Shown here piece after piece: positions 46,276-56,943 of a stretch of DNA of 64,000 bases. The first letter of the stretch is position 1; each line of letters opens with the position of its first letter. This DNA comes from Deltaproteobacteria bacterium. GTDB lineage: Bacteria > Myxococcota_A > Polyangia > GCA-2747355 > JADLHG01. Where the stretch lies: the NCBI GenBank assembly GCA_020848905.1, contig JADLHG010000061.1:32031-96030 (forward strand), read 5' to 3'. The notes below the pieces were generated by a model. That model was not told the DNA's origin and made no database searches. It saw only the letters and a program-made list of their open reading frames with translations. A program made the translations under genes and the position numbers.

Positions 46276-47556
46276 TCACCCGAGGAGGTAGATCACCTCG
46301 GCCGGCTCCAGGGCCAGCGGACCGTCGGGGAGGAGCTCGGGGGCGCCCTGCTGCCGGAAGACCCGCAGCACCTGTGGGGCACGCCGGAAGTAGCGCCGGA
46401 GGGGCGCGGCCGGAACGGACTGCGGCGCTCGCCAGTCCTTGTTGACGACGATCAGGACCGGGTCGTCTTCGGACCCTCCGTGCTTGCAGAGGACCGTGCT
46501 CGGGCCGTCGAGGTCGGTGACGACCTCCCAGCGCCCCTCTGCGCCGAGGACCGGATGGTGCACCTTCAGCCGGTTGATACGTTCGATGAACCACCGCAGG
46601 TCGTGTCCGGTGGCCTCCCAGTCCTCCGGCGAGGAGTGGACCACGTGGAGCGGCCGGGTGAAGCAGTGCTCGTAGCCGATCGGAACCATCACGCCCGACG
46701 AGAATGCGGCGGCGAAGGCATAACGCTGCTTCTGGACCGCCTCGAGGCCCCCCGACTCCGCCATCAGTCGCGGCGTGTCGTGCGATTCGGGGAAGGCGAT
46801 GGAGGGCGCGACGCTCTGGAGCTCCGTGTGCTGCTCGAGGCACCAGGGTTGATCGAAGTTCCACCACTTCGAGCTATTGAAGAGGTAGTCGAAGCCCACG
46901 CCCTTGAGCGCGCGCACCTCGCCGAGACGGCAGCCGAGCGTCTCCGCGGCGAAGAGGGCGCCTGGCCGCAGCCGGCGCGCCGCGCCGATGAGCTGCTCCC
47001 AGAGTCGCGGGGGGACCTTGTAGGCCGCGTCGCAGCGGAAGCCGTCGAAGCCGAGCTCCAGGTAGAACTGCACCATGGCCGTCCAGTAGGCCCACAGGCC
47101 GGCGCGGTCCCCCGAGCCGGCGTTGTCCACCTCGGCCAGGTCGCCCCAGACAGTAACCTTGCGCGCGTCGGCGGGGTCGATGGCCGACGGGCTGACCGGA
47201 TTCCCGTCGCGGTCCCGCCGGAACCAGGTCGGATGCTCCTTGATGAGCGGGCAGTCCTTGGAGGTGTGGTTCACCACCAGGTCCAGCATGACCTTCAGCC
47301 CCTGGCCGTGCATGACCTCGAGCGCGCGGCGCAGATCCTCCATCGGATCGGCCGATCCGGGGGGGATGAAGGCCGGGTTGAGCCGATAGAAATCCTTGAC
47401 CGCGTACAGGCTCCCCGAGAAGCCCGGGTACTGGACCGGGTTGATGAAGAGCCAGTTGAAGCCCATGCGCTGGGCCCGCTCGGCGTGGGCGGTCCATTGC
47501 CCGAGGTGACCGGCGAGCCGAGGGAAGAGGTTGTAGATCAGGATCGGTCTGCTCAT
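46276..47556 (-). CDS. Alpha-amylase family (GH13) enzyme
   Basis: Encodes 426 residues from ATG 47556. The barrel regions are recognisable: region I DLVVNHTS, region II GFDGFRCDAAYK with the nucleophile Asp, region III AETLG with the acid Glu and region IV ESHDTPR. A short beta domain lies at the C-terminus. The set of motifs and small size fit an intracellular GH13 enzyme acting on alpha-glucans; it could be a transferase or hydrolase. It has no signal peptide. It is divergent from the uridine-kinase-like gene across 88 bases. Confidence 0.85.
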   Translation of the reverse strand: MSRPILIYNLFPRLAGHLGQWTAHAERAQRMGFNWLFINPVQYPGFSGSLYAVKDFYRLNPAFIPPGSADPMEDLRRALEVMHGQGLKVMLDLVVNHTSKDCPLIKEHPTWFRRDRDGNPVSPSAIDPADARKVTVWGDLAEVDNAGSGDRAGLWAYWTAMVQFYLELGFDGFRCDAAYKVPPRLWEQLIGAARRLRPGALFAAETLGCRLGEVRALKGVGFDYLFNSSKWWNFDQPWCLEQHTELQSVAPSIAFPESHDTPRLMAESGGLEAVQKQRYAFAAAFSSGVMVPIGYEHCFTRPLHVVHSSPEDWEATGHDLRWFIERINRLKVHHPVLGAEGRWEVVTDLDGPSTVLCKHGGSEDDPVLIVVNKDWRAPQSVPAAPLRRYFRRAPQVLRVFRQQGAPELLPDGPLALEPAEVIYLLG

Positions 47557-47644
47557 CGCGCGCGCAGCATACTCGGCTGGACCGTGCAACAAAAGGGGTG
47601 CGCGTGATTTTGGTCCGACGGGTTCTCTGGGTTACGCTGAAGCG

Positions 47645-49309
47645 ATGAAGCCCACGCTGGTCCGGATTCGCCTCGGCGGTCAGGAGCTCGACGTCCCTTA
47701 TGGCGTCACTGCCGCCGAGCTCTTCGCGCAGTACGTCCCGCCCTCCGAGCAGCCGCCGCTGGCGGCGATCGTGCACCAGCGCTGCGTGGACCTCTCCTTT
47801 CGCGTGACCGCGCCGACGGAGGTGATACCGGTCGACTACACGCGACGTCAGGGGGTGCTGGCGTACCGACGGACGGCGAGCCTGCTGCTCCTCGAGGCGA
47901 TGCGCCGCCTCTTCGGCGAGGTGCGGGTGACCATCGGCCAGGCGCTCGGCAACGGCTACTCCTATCACCCGCGGCTCGCCGGCGGGGTGACGCCGCAGCA
48001 GGTCGAGGAGATCGAGCGCGTGATGCGCGAGCTGGTGAGCGAGGACCTACCTCTCGTCACGGAGCGGGTCAGCGTGGCCGAGGCTCGCGACCTCTTCACC
48101 GCGGCGGGCTCGGAGAGCAAGCTCCGGTTGCTGCGTACGCACTGGGAGAGCCACATCGAGCTCGTGCGCCTCGGCGAGACCTGGGACATCCACCACTACC
48201 CGGTGGCGCCGCGCACCGGGTTCATTCGCACCTTCGCCCTCGTGCACGAGCCTCCGGGGTTCGTGCTGCGCTTCCCGCCGCGCGGCAAGCCGCAGCCCGT
48301 CTCGCCGTACGTGGACCTGCCGAAGCTGATGCAGGTCTATCAGGAGACCCGGCGCTGGCTCGGCATCGTCGGCCTCGAGAGCGTGGGGCAGCTCAACGAG
48401 CTCACCCAGCGCGGTGAGGCGGCCGAGGTGATCCGCATCGACGAAGGGTTGCACGAGAAGAAGATCGCGCAGGTGGCGGACGAGATCTGCCGCTCGACGG
48501 GGATTCGGCTCGTCCTCATCGCCGGGCCGTCGGCCTCGGGCAAGACGACCTTCTCCAAGCGGCTGAGCCTGCAGCTCCGGGTCAACGGCGTACGTCCCGT
48601 CGCGCTCTCCACCGACAACTTCTACGTCAACCGCGACGAGACGCCGCGCGACGAGCACGGTCGCTACGACTTCGAGTCGATCGAGGCCATCGACCTCGCG
48701 CTCTTCAACGAGGTGCTCGCGGGGCTGCTGCGCGGCGAGGAGGTGCTCACCCCGCGCTTCGAGTTCACGACCGGGCAGAGGCGGCCCAGGGACAAGTGGC
48801 GGCCGATGCGGCTCGAGGCGGGGCAGGTCCTCGTCGTGGAAGGGATCCACGGCCTGAATCCTCGGCTGACCGAGGCCGTGCCCGAGGGGCAGAAGTTCCG
48901 CATCCACATCAACGCCCTGACGCAGCTCTGTCTCGACGACCACTACCGCACCTATACCTCCGACACGCGCCTGCTGCGCCGCATCGTGCGCGACCGGCTC
49001 TTCCGCGGCTATTCGGCGGCCACGACGATCGAGACCTGGCCCAGAGTGCGGCGGGGCGAGCTCCGGAACATCTACCCGTTCCAGGAGCAGGCCGACATGA
49101 TGTTCAACTCGTCGCTCGTCTACGAGATGGCCGTGCTCAGGCTCTACGCCGAGCGATTCCTCCTCGAGGTGCCGCAGGATCATCCCTCGTTCGCGAACGC
49201 GCATCGTCTGCTGCGGTACGTCAGTCACTTCGTCCCGATGTTCGACGAGTCGATCCCCGACACCTCGCTGCTCAGGGAGTTCATCGGTGGCAGCCAGTTC
49301 GAATACTGA
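47645..49309 (+). CDS. TGS-domain/uridine kinase-like nucleoside kinase
   Basis: Encodes 554 residues. The N-terminus (about 1-70) resembles a TGS domain and residues about 75-250 resemble the tRNA-synthetase second-additional domain. The kinase domain (about 280-500) has Walker A GPSASGKTTF, DNFYVNRDETP and VVEGIHGLNP, all typical of uridine kinases. Such ThrRS-like/kinase fusions are a known bacterial family, usually called nucleoside kinases. The likely substrate is uridine or cytidine. The gene is alone, diverging from the GH13 gene. Confidence 0.88.
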   Translation: MKPTLVRIRLGGQELDVPYGVTAAELFAQYVPPSEQPPLAAIVHQRCVDLSFRVTAPTEVIPVDYTRRQGVLAYRRTASLLLLEAMRRLFGEVRVTIGQALGNGYSYHPRLAGGVTPQQVEEIERVMRELVSEDLPLVTERVSVAEARDLFTAAGSESKLRLLRTHWESHIELVRLGETWDIHHYPVAPRTGFIRTFALVHEPPGFVLRFPPRGKPQPVSPYVDLPKLMQVYQETRRWLGIVGLESVGQLNELTQRGEAAEVIRIDEGLHEKKIAQVADEICRSTGIRLVLIAGPSASGKTTFSKRLSLQLRVNGVRPVALSTDNFYVNRDETPRDEHGRYDFESIEAIDLALFNEVLAGLLRGEEVLTPRFEFTTGQRRPRDKWRPMRLEAGQVLVVEGIHGLNPRLTEAVPEGQKFRIHINALTQLCLDDHYRTYTSDTRLLRRIVRDRLFRGYSAATTIETWPRVRRGELRNIYPFQEQADMMFNSSLVYEMAVLRLYAERFLLEVPQDHPSFANAHRLLRYVSHFVPMFDESIPDTSLLREFIGGSQFEY

Positions 49310-49390
49310 GCGCAGCCTTCGAGGCGCTCCGTCGGCCGGCGGGAGATGCGTTCTTGACGCTCGGCGCGCCCGGATGCTAGGCGAGCCGGC

Positions 49391-50338
49391 ATGAGAGTGC
49401 GGCTCGGTGCGGTTGGCGTCGTGGCGCTCGGTGCGGGGGCGGTCGCGCTCGCGTGCGGGGCCGAGCGTGCCGAGGCGCGGGGTCGGCGGGCGCCGCCGAA
49501 GCTCGCGATCCGGAGCGCGGGAGAGGGCGCCGCTGCGGGAAGCGGCGCGGTGGACGAGGCGCGAGACGGGGCGCCGGTCCTCGGCTCGAAGTCGGTGCTC
49601 GTCGTGCACGGCGAGAGTGGGCGGGTGCTCCTCGCGCGGGGCGCGGCCGAGCAGCGATCGATCGCGAGCCTCACCAAGCTGATGGCGGCCCTCGTCGTGC
49701 GGGACCGTGGACTCAAGCTCGACGAAGGGACGACCATCAGCCGCGACGACTGGAAGGTCGCGCTGAACGGGTGTCGGACGCGCCTCGAGCTCAACTGGAC
49801 CTACCGTAATCGCGATCTGCTCCGCGCGGCGCTGATGTCCTCGGACAACCGCGCCGTCTCGGCCCTCGGGCGGGCAGTCGGTCTGGATGCGGCTGGGCTG
49901 GTGCGGGCCATGAACGAGCGCGCGCGCCGCATGGGCCTCAAGCAGACGCGCTTCGTCTGTCCGGTGGGGATCGAGCCCGGCAACGTGAGCACGGCCTTCG
50001 AGCTCTCGCGCATCGTGCGGGAGGCCAGCCAGGACCCGGTGCTGCGCCAGGTGATGGGCACGGCGCGGGTGCAGCTCAAGCCGATGCGCGGCTATCTGAA
50101 GCCCTGGTACGCGAATACCAACCCGCTCGTCGGCGATCCGACCGTGGGGGCGACCTTCACCGCCACCAAGACCGGCTTCAACCACCAGGCCGGCTACTGC
50201 CTGGCCACCGTGGCGCGGCTCCCCGGCCTCGGCACGGTCACGGTCGTGCTGCTCGGGGCGCGCCGGAAGGGGGAGCGCATCATCGACCTGCGCAAGCTCC
50301 TGCGCTGGGTGCGTTCCAGGCCCCGCGTCGCGAGCTGA
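49391..50338 (+). CDS. D-alanyl-D-alanine peptidase (S11) family protein
   Basis: Encodes 315 residues with an N-terminal signal segment. It has the three penicillin-binding motifs: SxxK in IASLTKLMA, SxN in LMSSDNRAV and KTG in ATKTGFNHQ. This fits a D,D-carboxypeptidase or endopeptidase of the PBP7 type acting on peptidoglycan outside the inner membrane. No C-terminal membrane helix or PBP5-type domain is present, in line with PBP7-like enzymes. Confidence 0.85.
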   Translation: MRVRLGAVGVVALGAGAVALACGAERAEARGRRAPPKLAIRSAGEGAAAGSGAVDEARDGAPVLGSKSVLVVHGESGRVLLARGAAEQRSIASLTKLMAALVVRDRGLKLDEGTTISRDDWKVALNGCRTRLELNWTYRNRDLLRAALMSSDNRAVSALGRAVGLDAAGLVRAMNERARRMGLKQTRFVCPVGIEPGNVSTAFELSRIVREASQDPVLRQVMGTARVQLKPMRGYLKPWYANTNPLVGDPTVGATFTATKTGFNHQAGYCLATVARLPGLGTVTVVLLGARRKGERIIDLRKLLRWVRSRPRVAS

Positions 50339-50395
50339 GCGGCGGCCACCAGGGACACCCCCCGAGGCCTCCTCGATGCGCCTTGCGCTCGTACC

Positions 50396-50689
50396 GTGAC
50401 CACCTTCGACGAGCTCCTGCGGCGTTGGCCCTGGCGGCCGATCCCCGGCTGTCCGGGCCGCTATCGACTCGCGCGCCTCGCGACCGTACCGTCGGTGGAC
50501 GAGCTGCTCGGCGCCGCGAGCGGTGCCCGGCCGCGGCGCTACGAGGGGGCACGCGACCCGGTGCTTCTCGTGCGCCTCGAGGGGGGCGGGCTGATCAGCT
50601 ACCTCCACGCCGATGGTCACATCGTGCACACTCTGGGGGACTCCGAGGGTTTCGCGCGCAAGCTGGTGGCTCTCGGTCGCGAGACGTAG
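50396..50689 (+). CDS. Small conserved-looking protein of unknown function
   Basis: Encodes 97 residues from GTG 50396. No signal peptide. Features such as PWRPIPGCPGRYRL and a C-terminal VLLVRLEGGGLISYLHADG segment suggest a small folded domain. I do not recognise a family. The upstream peptidase gene ends 57 bases before. No good ribosome binding site is visible. Confidence 0.55.
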   Translation: MTTFDELLRRWPWRPIPGCPGRYRLARLATVPSVDELLGAASGARPRRYEGARDPVLLVRLEGGGLISYLHADGHIVHTLGDSEGFARKLVALGRET

Positions 50690-50881
50690 AGGCCGCACTC
50701 TCCGAAGGCCAGTCGATGCCACGAGTGGTGGGATGGTTCTCCGAGATGCGTTTCGCCGACGCGTCGCGCTAGCCAGCAAGTGATGGTTTGGCGCTGTCCG
50801 CGGTTGCGCTCGCCCCGCGATCCGCCTCTGGCTTGGCCTGTCCCGTGCTCAGCGCGCTGTCAACTGAGCGCGAGGATCGAC

Positions 50882-52225
50882 ATGCATCACACCGGGAGAG
50901 GGACAGGCATCGCACTGATGGTGGCAGGCGCGATGGGCTTCGCAGGTTGCCGAGCCGCCGACGCGCCGTCCGCGGGGCACCGCTGGACGACCACACCGGC
51001 GGGCGCGTTCGACCTGCCCCAGTGCGGAGTGGGGCAGACCCTCACGGGGCAGGTGGATGCCAGCTTCGGGCTGAACCTGCGCGGGACGACACGCCAGCCG
51101 GCGAGCTGGGAGGCGAGCAACCTGGTCTGGAGCGAGCCCGTGCTGTACGGCCAGATCGTCCTTGTGGATGAGGTGCGCGTGGGGGACACCTACGGCACCG
51201 GCGCGCCCGCGAGCCCCTGGAGCAACCAATGGGCGCGGGTGCGGGCCTACCTGGGCGGGGTGTGGCGGCACGGCTACCTCGCGGCCTACTGGATCGCGCC
51301 GCTCGGCTGTCTCTCGCCCGTACCGACCGCGGGGCCGACCGAGCCCCCGCCCCCCACGACTCCCGGGCCTGCCCAGCCTCCCGTATCCGCGTGGGAGACG
51401 ATCCCCGGCGCCGAGACCTTCAACAGCAACCCGAGCGGGTTTGCCGACGCCGGCGGCCAGACCTATCTCTTCTTTCGCGGGGCCGACGGGGCGATCTACG
51501 AACGTCGCCGCACCGACCGCGAGGGCTGGATGAGCTGGTCCCTCAAGGTGGAGGGGAGCGCGCGCAGCGCCCCGGCGGCCGTGGTGGATGCGCAGGGTCG
51601 CCAATCGCTTTTCGTGCGCGGTACCGACGACAGGGTCTACCTGCGGCAGCGGGTGGACGGCACATGGACCGGCTGGCAGACGGTCGATCCGTACATGGCC
51701 ACGAACGAGCCGCCGGCGGCCGCGGTCGACGGTCAAGGGCAGCTCTTCCTGTTCCTGCGCAGCACCGCCAACCAGCTCCTCGAGAACCTCTGGCAGGGGA
51801 CGAGCTGGCGCGGCTGGACGCTCGTGCCGAGCCTTCCCACCGATCGCGCGCTGGCTGCCGCGCGTCGCCCCGATGGTCGCCTGGAGCTCTACGCGCGCGG
51901 CACCGACGGCCGCATCTACCGCGCCCTCCGCAAGGACACCCTCGTCTTCGGCCAGGGCTACGAGGGCTGGCAGGCCCTCCCCGACGCGACCGAGCCGCTC
52001 CTCTCCGCCGCGGCCGTGGCCCCCGGCGGAGACGGGCAGCTCCGCGTCTACGCCGTGGGCAGCCGCCGCACCTTCTTCGAGCTCGCCCCCGGCGCGCGGA
52101 GCTGGACCGCGCTCCCCTCCCCGGGCGTCGAGACCCCGGAGGGTCCCGCCGTGCTCTTCGACGGCCGCGCGCTTCGCGTCTTCGTTCGCGACGCGCAAGG
52201 TCGCTGTCTCAACCTCGGACGGTAG
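50882..52225 (+). CDS. Lipoprotein with PLL-lectin-like beta-propeller
   Basis: Encodes 447 residues. The signal peptide ends with MGFAGC, a lipobox, and GCGAGGA before ATG 50882 supports the start. Residues about 25-155 are an uncharacterised domain with W-rich strands. Residues about 175-447 hold six repeats of about 45 residues of the kind LFxRGxDGxIYxR...W..W, as in the PLL/fucose-binding lectin family. The protein probably binds sugars at the cell surface; specificity cannot be read from sequence. Confidence 0.8.
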   Translation: MHHTGRGTGIALMVAGAMGFAGCRAADAPSAGHRWTTTPAGAFDLPQCGVGQTLTGQVDASFGLNLRGTTRQPASWEASNLVWSEPVLYGQIVLVDEVRVGDTYGTGAPASPWSNQWARVRAYLGGVWRHGYLAAYWIAPLGCLSPVPTAGPTEPPPPTTPGPAQPPVSAWETIPGAETFNSNPSGFADAGGQTYLFFRGADGAIYERRRTDREGWMSWSLKVEGSARSAPAAVVDAQGRQSLFVRGTDDRVYLRQRVDGTWTGWQTVDPYMATNEPPAAAVDGQGQLFLFLRSTANQLLENLWQGTSWRGWTLVPSLPTDRALAAARRPDGRLELYARGTDGRIYRALRKDTLVFGQGYEGWQALPDATEPLLSAAAVAPGGDGQLRVYAVGSRRTFFELAPGARSWTALPSPGVETPEGPAVLFDGRALRVFVRDAQGRCLNLGR

Positions 52226-52272
52226 CCGTCCCCCCCGGTCCGCCCCCGACGCCGTGCACCCAATGGCCTCGC

Positions 52273-52725
52273 TCAGCGCGGCGTCCGTCGTCGCCGGCGT
52301 GGCCCCATCGCCTCCCAGAGCACCTTCGGCAGCCGACCTCGCACGCTCGCGGGGATCCCCTCGTAGACGAAGCGAGGGAACTCGCGCGCGAAGTAGCGCC
52401 GCTTGAGCGCCTCGTCGCCCGCCTCCGTCACGAGCCAGGCCACCGACCGCTCCGTGAGCAGCACCATCCGGAGCAGCCGCGCGAGCGACTCCAAAAGGCC
52501 CAGGTCCCGGGTGGGCGCGATGGGCAAGAGCACCGGATCTGCGCTCCAGTCGAAGACCAGCGCCACGGCGCGCAGCGGTCGGTTGGGCGGTTCGCGCACG
52601 GGCCGCGGCTCCGGCGCCGGCGCGGCGACCCCCGCTCCCCCGTCGAGCTCGAGGCGGCAGCGCTCCATCGTGGAGGGCGTCAGGTCCACCACGTAGACCG
52701 GATCGTCGAGCGAGAAGAGCTCCAC
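52273..52725 (-). CDS. Protein of unknown function downstream of ssb
   Basis: Encodes 150 residues from GTG 52725; no ATG is available and the start is uncertain. The sequence begins VELFSLDDPVYVVDLTPSTM, has a Pro-rich stretch near 45-60 and ends in a helical, basic region (RRYFAREFPRFVYEGIPASV). No family is recognised. It lies 68 bases downstream of ssb on the same strand. The pairing suggests a cytoplasmic role, but nothing more can be said. Confidence 0.55.
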   Translation of the reverse strand: MELFSLDDPVYVVDLTPSTMERCRLELDGGAGVAAPAPEPRPVREPPNRPLRAVALVFDWSADPVLLPIAPTRDLGLLESLARLLRMVLLTERSVAWLVTEAGDEALKRRYFAREFPRFVYEGIPASVRGRLPKVLWEAMGPRRRRRTPR

Positions 52726-52793
52726 CCTCGTGATGATAGCAGCGCCGCTGGCCCGTCGCGCACCCGCACCCCGACCGCTGCGCGCCGACTCGA

Positions 52794-53225
52794 TCAGAAC
52801 GGCAGCTCGTCGCTCCGCTCGGGGGCCGCTTCCCGAGCTTCGAGCCGGGCCCCCGGCCGGCGCTCCTCGAAGGGCTCGGGCCCCGCTTCCCCCCCCCGGC
52901 GGTCGAGAAAGGGGACGTGCTCCGAGACCACCTCGGTCGCGTGCCGCTTGGCCCCCTGCTTGTCGGTATAGGAATGGGGGTGCAGTCGTCCCTCCACGCA
53001 GACGCGACGTCCCTTCCGCAGGTACTCGCCGCAGCGTTCGCCGGACTTGCCCCACACCGTCACGCGGTGCCAGTCCGTCTCCTCCTGCTTCTGCCCCTGC
53101 GCGTCGGTCCACACGCGGTTCGTGGCCAGAGACAGGCGGCAGACCGCGCGCCCTCCGTCGAGGTAGCGCAGCTCCGGATCCGCGCCCAGGTGGCCCACCA
53201 GAATGACCTTGTTCATGCTCGCCAT
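52794..53225 (-). CDS. ssb: Single-stranded DNA-binding protein
   Basis: Encodes 143 residues. The OB-fold has MNKVILVGHLGADPELRYLD, WHRVTVWGKSGE and GRRVCVEGRLHPHSYTDKQG. The linker is Pro/Glu/Arg-rich and the acidic C-terminal tip is DELPF, the partner-binding site of SSB (usually DDIPF-like). It coats single-stranded DNA in replication and repair. ATG 53225 (MASMNK) is preferred over ATG 53216 because GGAGGTG lies 6-7 bases before it. This could be a second SSB copy in the genome, as it is not near typical neighbours. Confidence 0.93.
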   Translation of the reverse strand: MASMNKVILVGHLGADPELRYLDGGRAVCRLSLATNRVWTDAQGQKQEETDWHRVTVWGKSGERCGEYLRKGRRVCVEGRLHPHSYTDKQGAKRHATEVVSEHVPFLDRRGGEAGPEPFEERRPGARLEAREAAPERSDELPF

Positions 53226-53467
53226 GCGGCACCTCCATTTCGTTGGTCCTGGGGAATGCAGCTCTCGCGCCGCCTCGCCCGGCTGCCAAGACGCGTGAGA
53301 TTTCGCGGCCAGCCCGCCTGGGGAGCGGGCGCGCGTCCGGTATCCGGTCCGGCCCGCACGGATTCCGCACCAAGGGGCGTGCAATTGGGGGCGACGATCC
53401 GAGGGGAAGTTGCCGCCGCCGTCGAGGCCGTCGACAATCGTCTCGTACGCAGCCGAGGAGTCGCTCC

Positions 53468-53662
53468 ATGTCCACGACGCCCCTTGCCCGCCTCCGAGTC
53501 GACCGCCGCCGCGACGGCCGTCGCGAGACCGATGGTCGGGTCGTGATCGCCACGCACTGGGTCTTCGACGCCGTCGAGCGCGCCGTGCTCAAGCTGCTCG
53601 AGCGCCGCCGGCTCCTGCGCCGCACCGCCGATCATCGGCGCGCGCTGACCGGGGACCTCTAA
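53468..53662 (+). CDS. Small protein of unknown function
   Basis: Encodes 64 residues. GAGGAG lies 8 bases before ATG 53468. The product is very basic (many Arg) with a VVIATHWVFDAVERAVLKLLE segment that could be a single amphipathic helix. It could be a spurious ORF in high-GC DNA; the ribosome binding site is the main support. It lies between ssb (divergent) and a lipoprotein gene. Confidence 0.4.
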   Translation: MSTTPLARLRVDRRRDGRRETDGRVVIATHWVFDAVERAVLKLLERRRLLRRTADHRRALTGDL

Positions 53663-53755
53663 CGCCAGGCCCTCCCGTCCCCGCCGATCATTCGATAGCC
53701 CGCCGCTCCCCGCCGTGATAGAACCCGCCGCGTACGCGACGGGAGAGGGAGAGTG

Positions 53756-54661
53756 ATGTCTCATTCGCATCGACGGTGGCACGCCGTCCTGGTGACCCTG
53801 GCCATCGCAGCCCTCGGCTGCGAGGAGAAGACCAAGGACCAGCTCTACTTCAAGGACCTGGAGCCGATCGCCGGGGTGAAGGTCAAGATCGTCACCGACG
53901 TGAACAAGAACCTCCCCACGGGGGGGACGATCAGCGTGGCCTCGGCCGTGGACCCCAACATCGACAAGGACGACCTCGAACGCCTGGCGCGCTACTACCT
54001 GCGCCAGGCCGGCGAACGGCAGGGCTTCAAGAACGGCTCCGCCGACGAGATCGACCTGCGCTTCTACGACAGCGACGCGAAGGCGCAGGCCGGCGGGGCC
54101 GACTTCCTGGCGCAGATCAAGCGCACCGGGCGCGAGGGCAAGCCCGTCTTCACGAATCGCCAGAAGCCGCCCCTGCTGAAGTGGGCCAAGGCCGCGCTCG
54201 GCAAGCAGCCGCAGTACACGGGGAGCCTGCAGCCCCAGCTCCTGGCCGACCCCACCGCGCTGTCCGTCGAGGCGACCGTGCCCTTCATCAACGAGGACGG
54301 GACGGGCCAGTACGTGGAGAAGGTCTCCTTCACCAAGGCCACCACGGAGCTCTCCTTCTATATGCGCACGCTGTTCGACAAGATCGAGGAGCTGAAGCGC
54401 GTGACCTTCATCGGCAAGCACAAGGACAGCGTCCTGGTGAAGATCTGGATGACCCGCGAGCAGTACGACGAGCTCAACCTGCGGCAGGTGGAGGAGAGCC
54501 TGGGGGCCTTCCAAGGCAAGTACATCGCGGCCCTCATGAGCAAGGCCATCAGCGAGAAGGTCGTGAAGGCCAAGGTGGACGCCCAGCGCAAGAAGGTCTA
54601 TCGCGAGACCTTGGCGCGGCTGCCCGCGAAGCAGGTCGAGTTCGACAAATCCATAAAATAG
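53756..54661 (+). CDS. Lipoprotein of unknown function
   Basis: Encodes 301 residues from ATG 53756 (a GTG three bases earlier is also possible). A GGGAGAGGGAGAG stretch provides the ribosome binding site. The lipobox is AALGCEEK. The mature protein is Lys-rich and without Cys. Its helical middle and conserved-looking core (SVEATVPFINEDGTG, FYMRTLFDKIEELKRVTF) do not match any family I know. It ends 172 bases before groES. A GGCGGGG/CCCCGCC inverted repeat (54680-54714) follows its stop and may help terminate it. Confidence 0.7.
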   Translation: MSHSHRRWHAVLVTLAIAALGCEEKTKDQLYFKDLEPIAGVKVKIVTDVNKNLPTGGTISVASAVDPNIDKDDLERLARYYLRQAGERQGFKNGSADEIDLRFYDSDAKAQAGGADFLAQIKRTGREGKPVFTNRQKPPLLKWAKAALGKQPQYTGSLQPQLLADPTALSVEATVPFINEDGTGQYVEKVSFTKATTELSFYMRTLFDKIEELKRVTFIGKHKDSVLVKIWMTREQYDELNLRQVEESLGAFQGKYIAALMSKAISEKVVKAKVDAQRKKVYRETLARLPAKQVEFDKSIK

Positions 54662-54715
54662 AACGCGTATTTTGGCCGTGGCGGGGGGCCAGGCCGGAAT
54701 CGGCAAGCCCCGCCC

Positions 54716-54743
54716 TTGACTTGTTTCCGGCCGTGCTTATTTT
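54716..54743 (+). promoter_or_regulatory. Predicted promoter of groES-groEL
   Basis: TTGACT (54716-54721), a 16-base spacer and TATTTT (54738-54743) form a fair sigma-70-type promoter about 85 bases before the groES ATG. No CIRCE inverted repeat was found in the leader, so HrcA control is not evident here. Heat-shock sigma control is possible but not shown. Confidence 0.4.
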
Positions 54744-54833
54744 CCCGGCCGACCTGAGAGATCGGTTCGAATGCCGTCCCCCGCGACGGTTGCAGCTATT
54801 ACCCACAGATCAGATCGAGAGGAGAGCAGACCC

Positions 54834-56809
<1,976 letters not shown>

Positions 56810-56853
56810 TCCGTCCGAGGACGTGACGACGGGCTCCGCGAGGGGCTCTACGG

Positions 56854-56880
56854 AGAGCGCGGCCGTGTCGGTCGCGCTCT
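56854..56880. terminator. Hairpin downstream of groEL
   Basis: An 11-base stem (56854-56864 with 56870-56880; one G-T pair) and a 5-base loop lie 44 bases after the groEL stop. The flanks are not T-rich, so it could act as a factor-assisted or bidirectional terminator for groEL and the convergent gene ending at 56944. Confidence 0.5.
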
Positions 56881-56943
56881 TCGTGCGTCTGGGGGTGGCG
56901 GTGCGTGGCGGGGCGAGGGCGGTGCGTGGCGCCGGGGAGCGGG

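Noticed and set aside
48047..50779. 910-codon leftward ORF across the nucleoside kinase and D,D-peptidase genes
   Set aside because: It spans two strongly supported genes on the other strand and resembles no protein family.
54680..54714. GGCGGGG/CCCCGCC inverted repeat as a terminator
   Set aside because: The loop is 19 bases and no T-run follows, so it is too weak for a separate terminator entry.
54662..54833. CIRCE element in the groES leader
   Set aside because: No TTAGCACTC-N9-GAGTGCTAA-like inverted repeat was found in this stretch.
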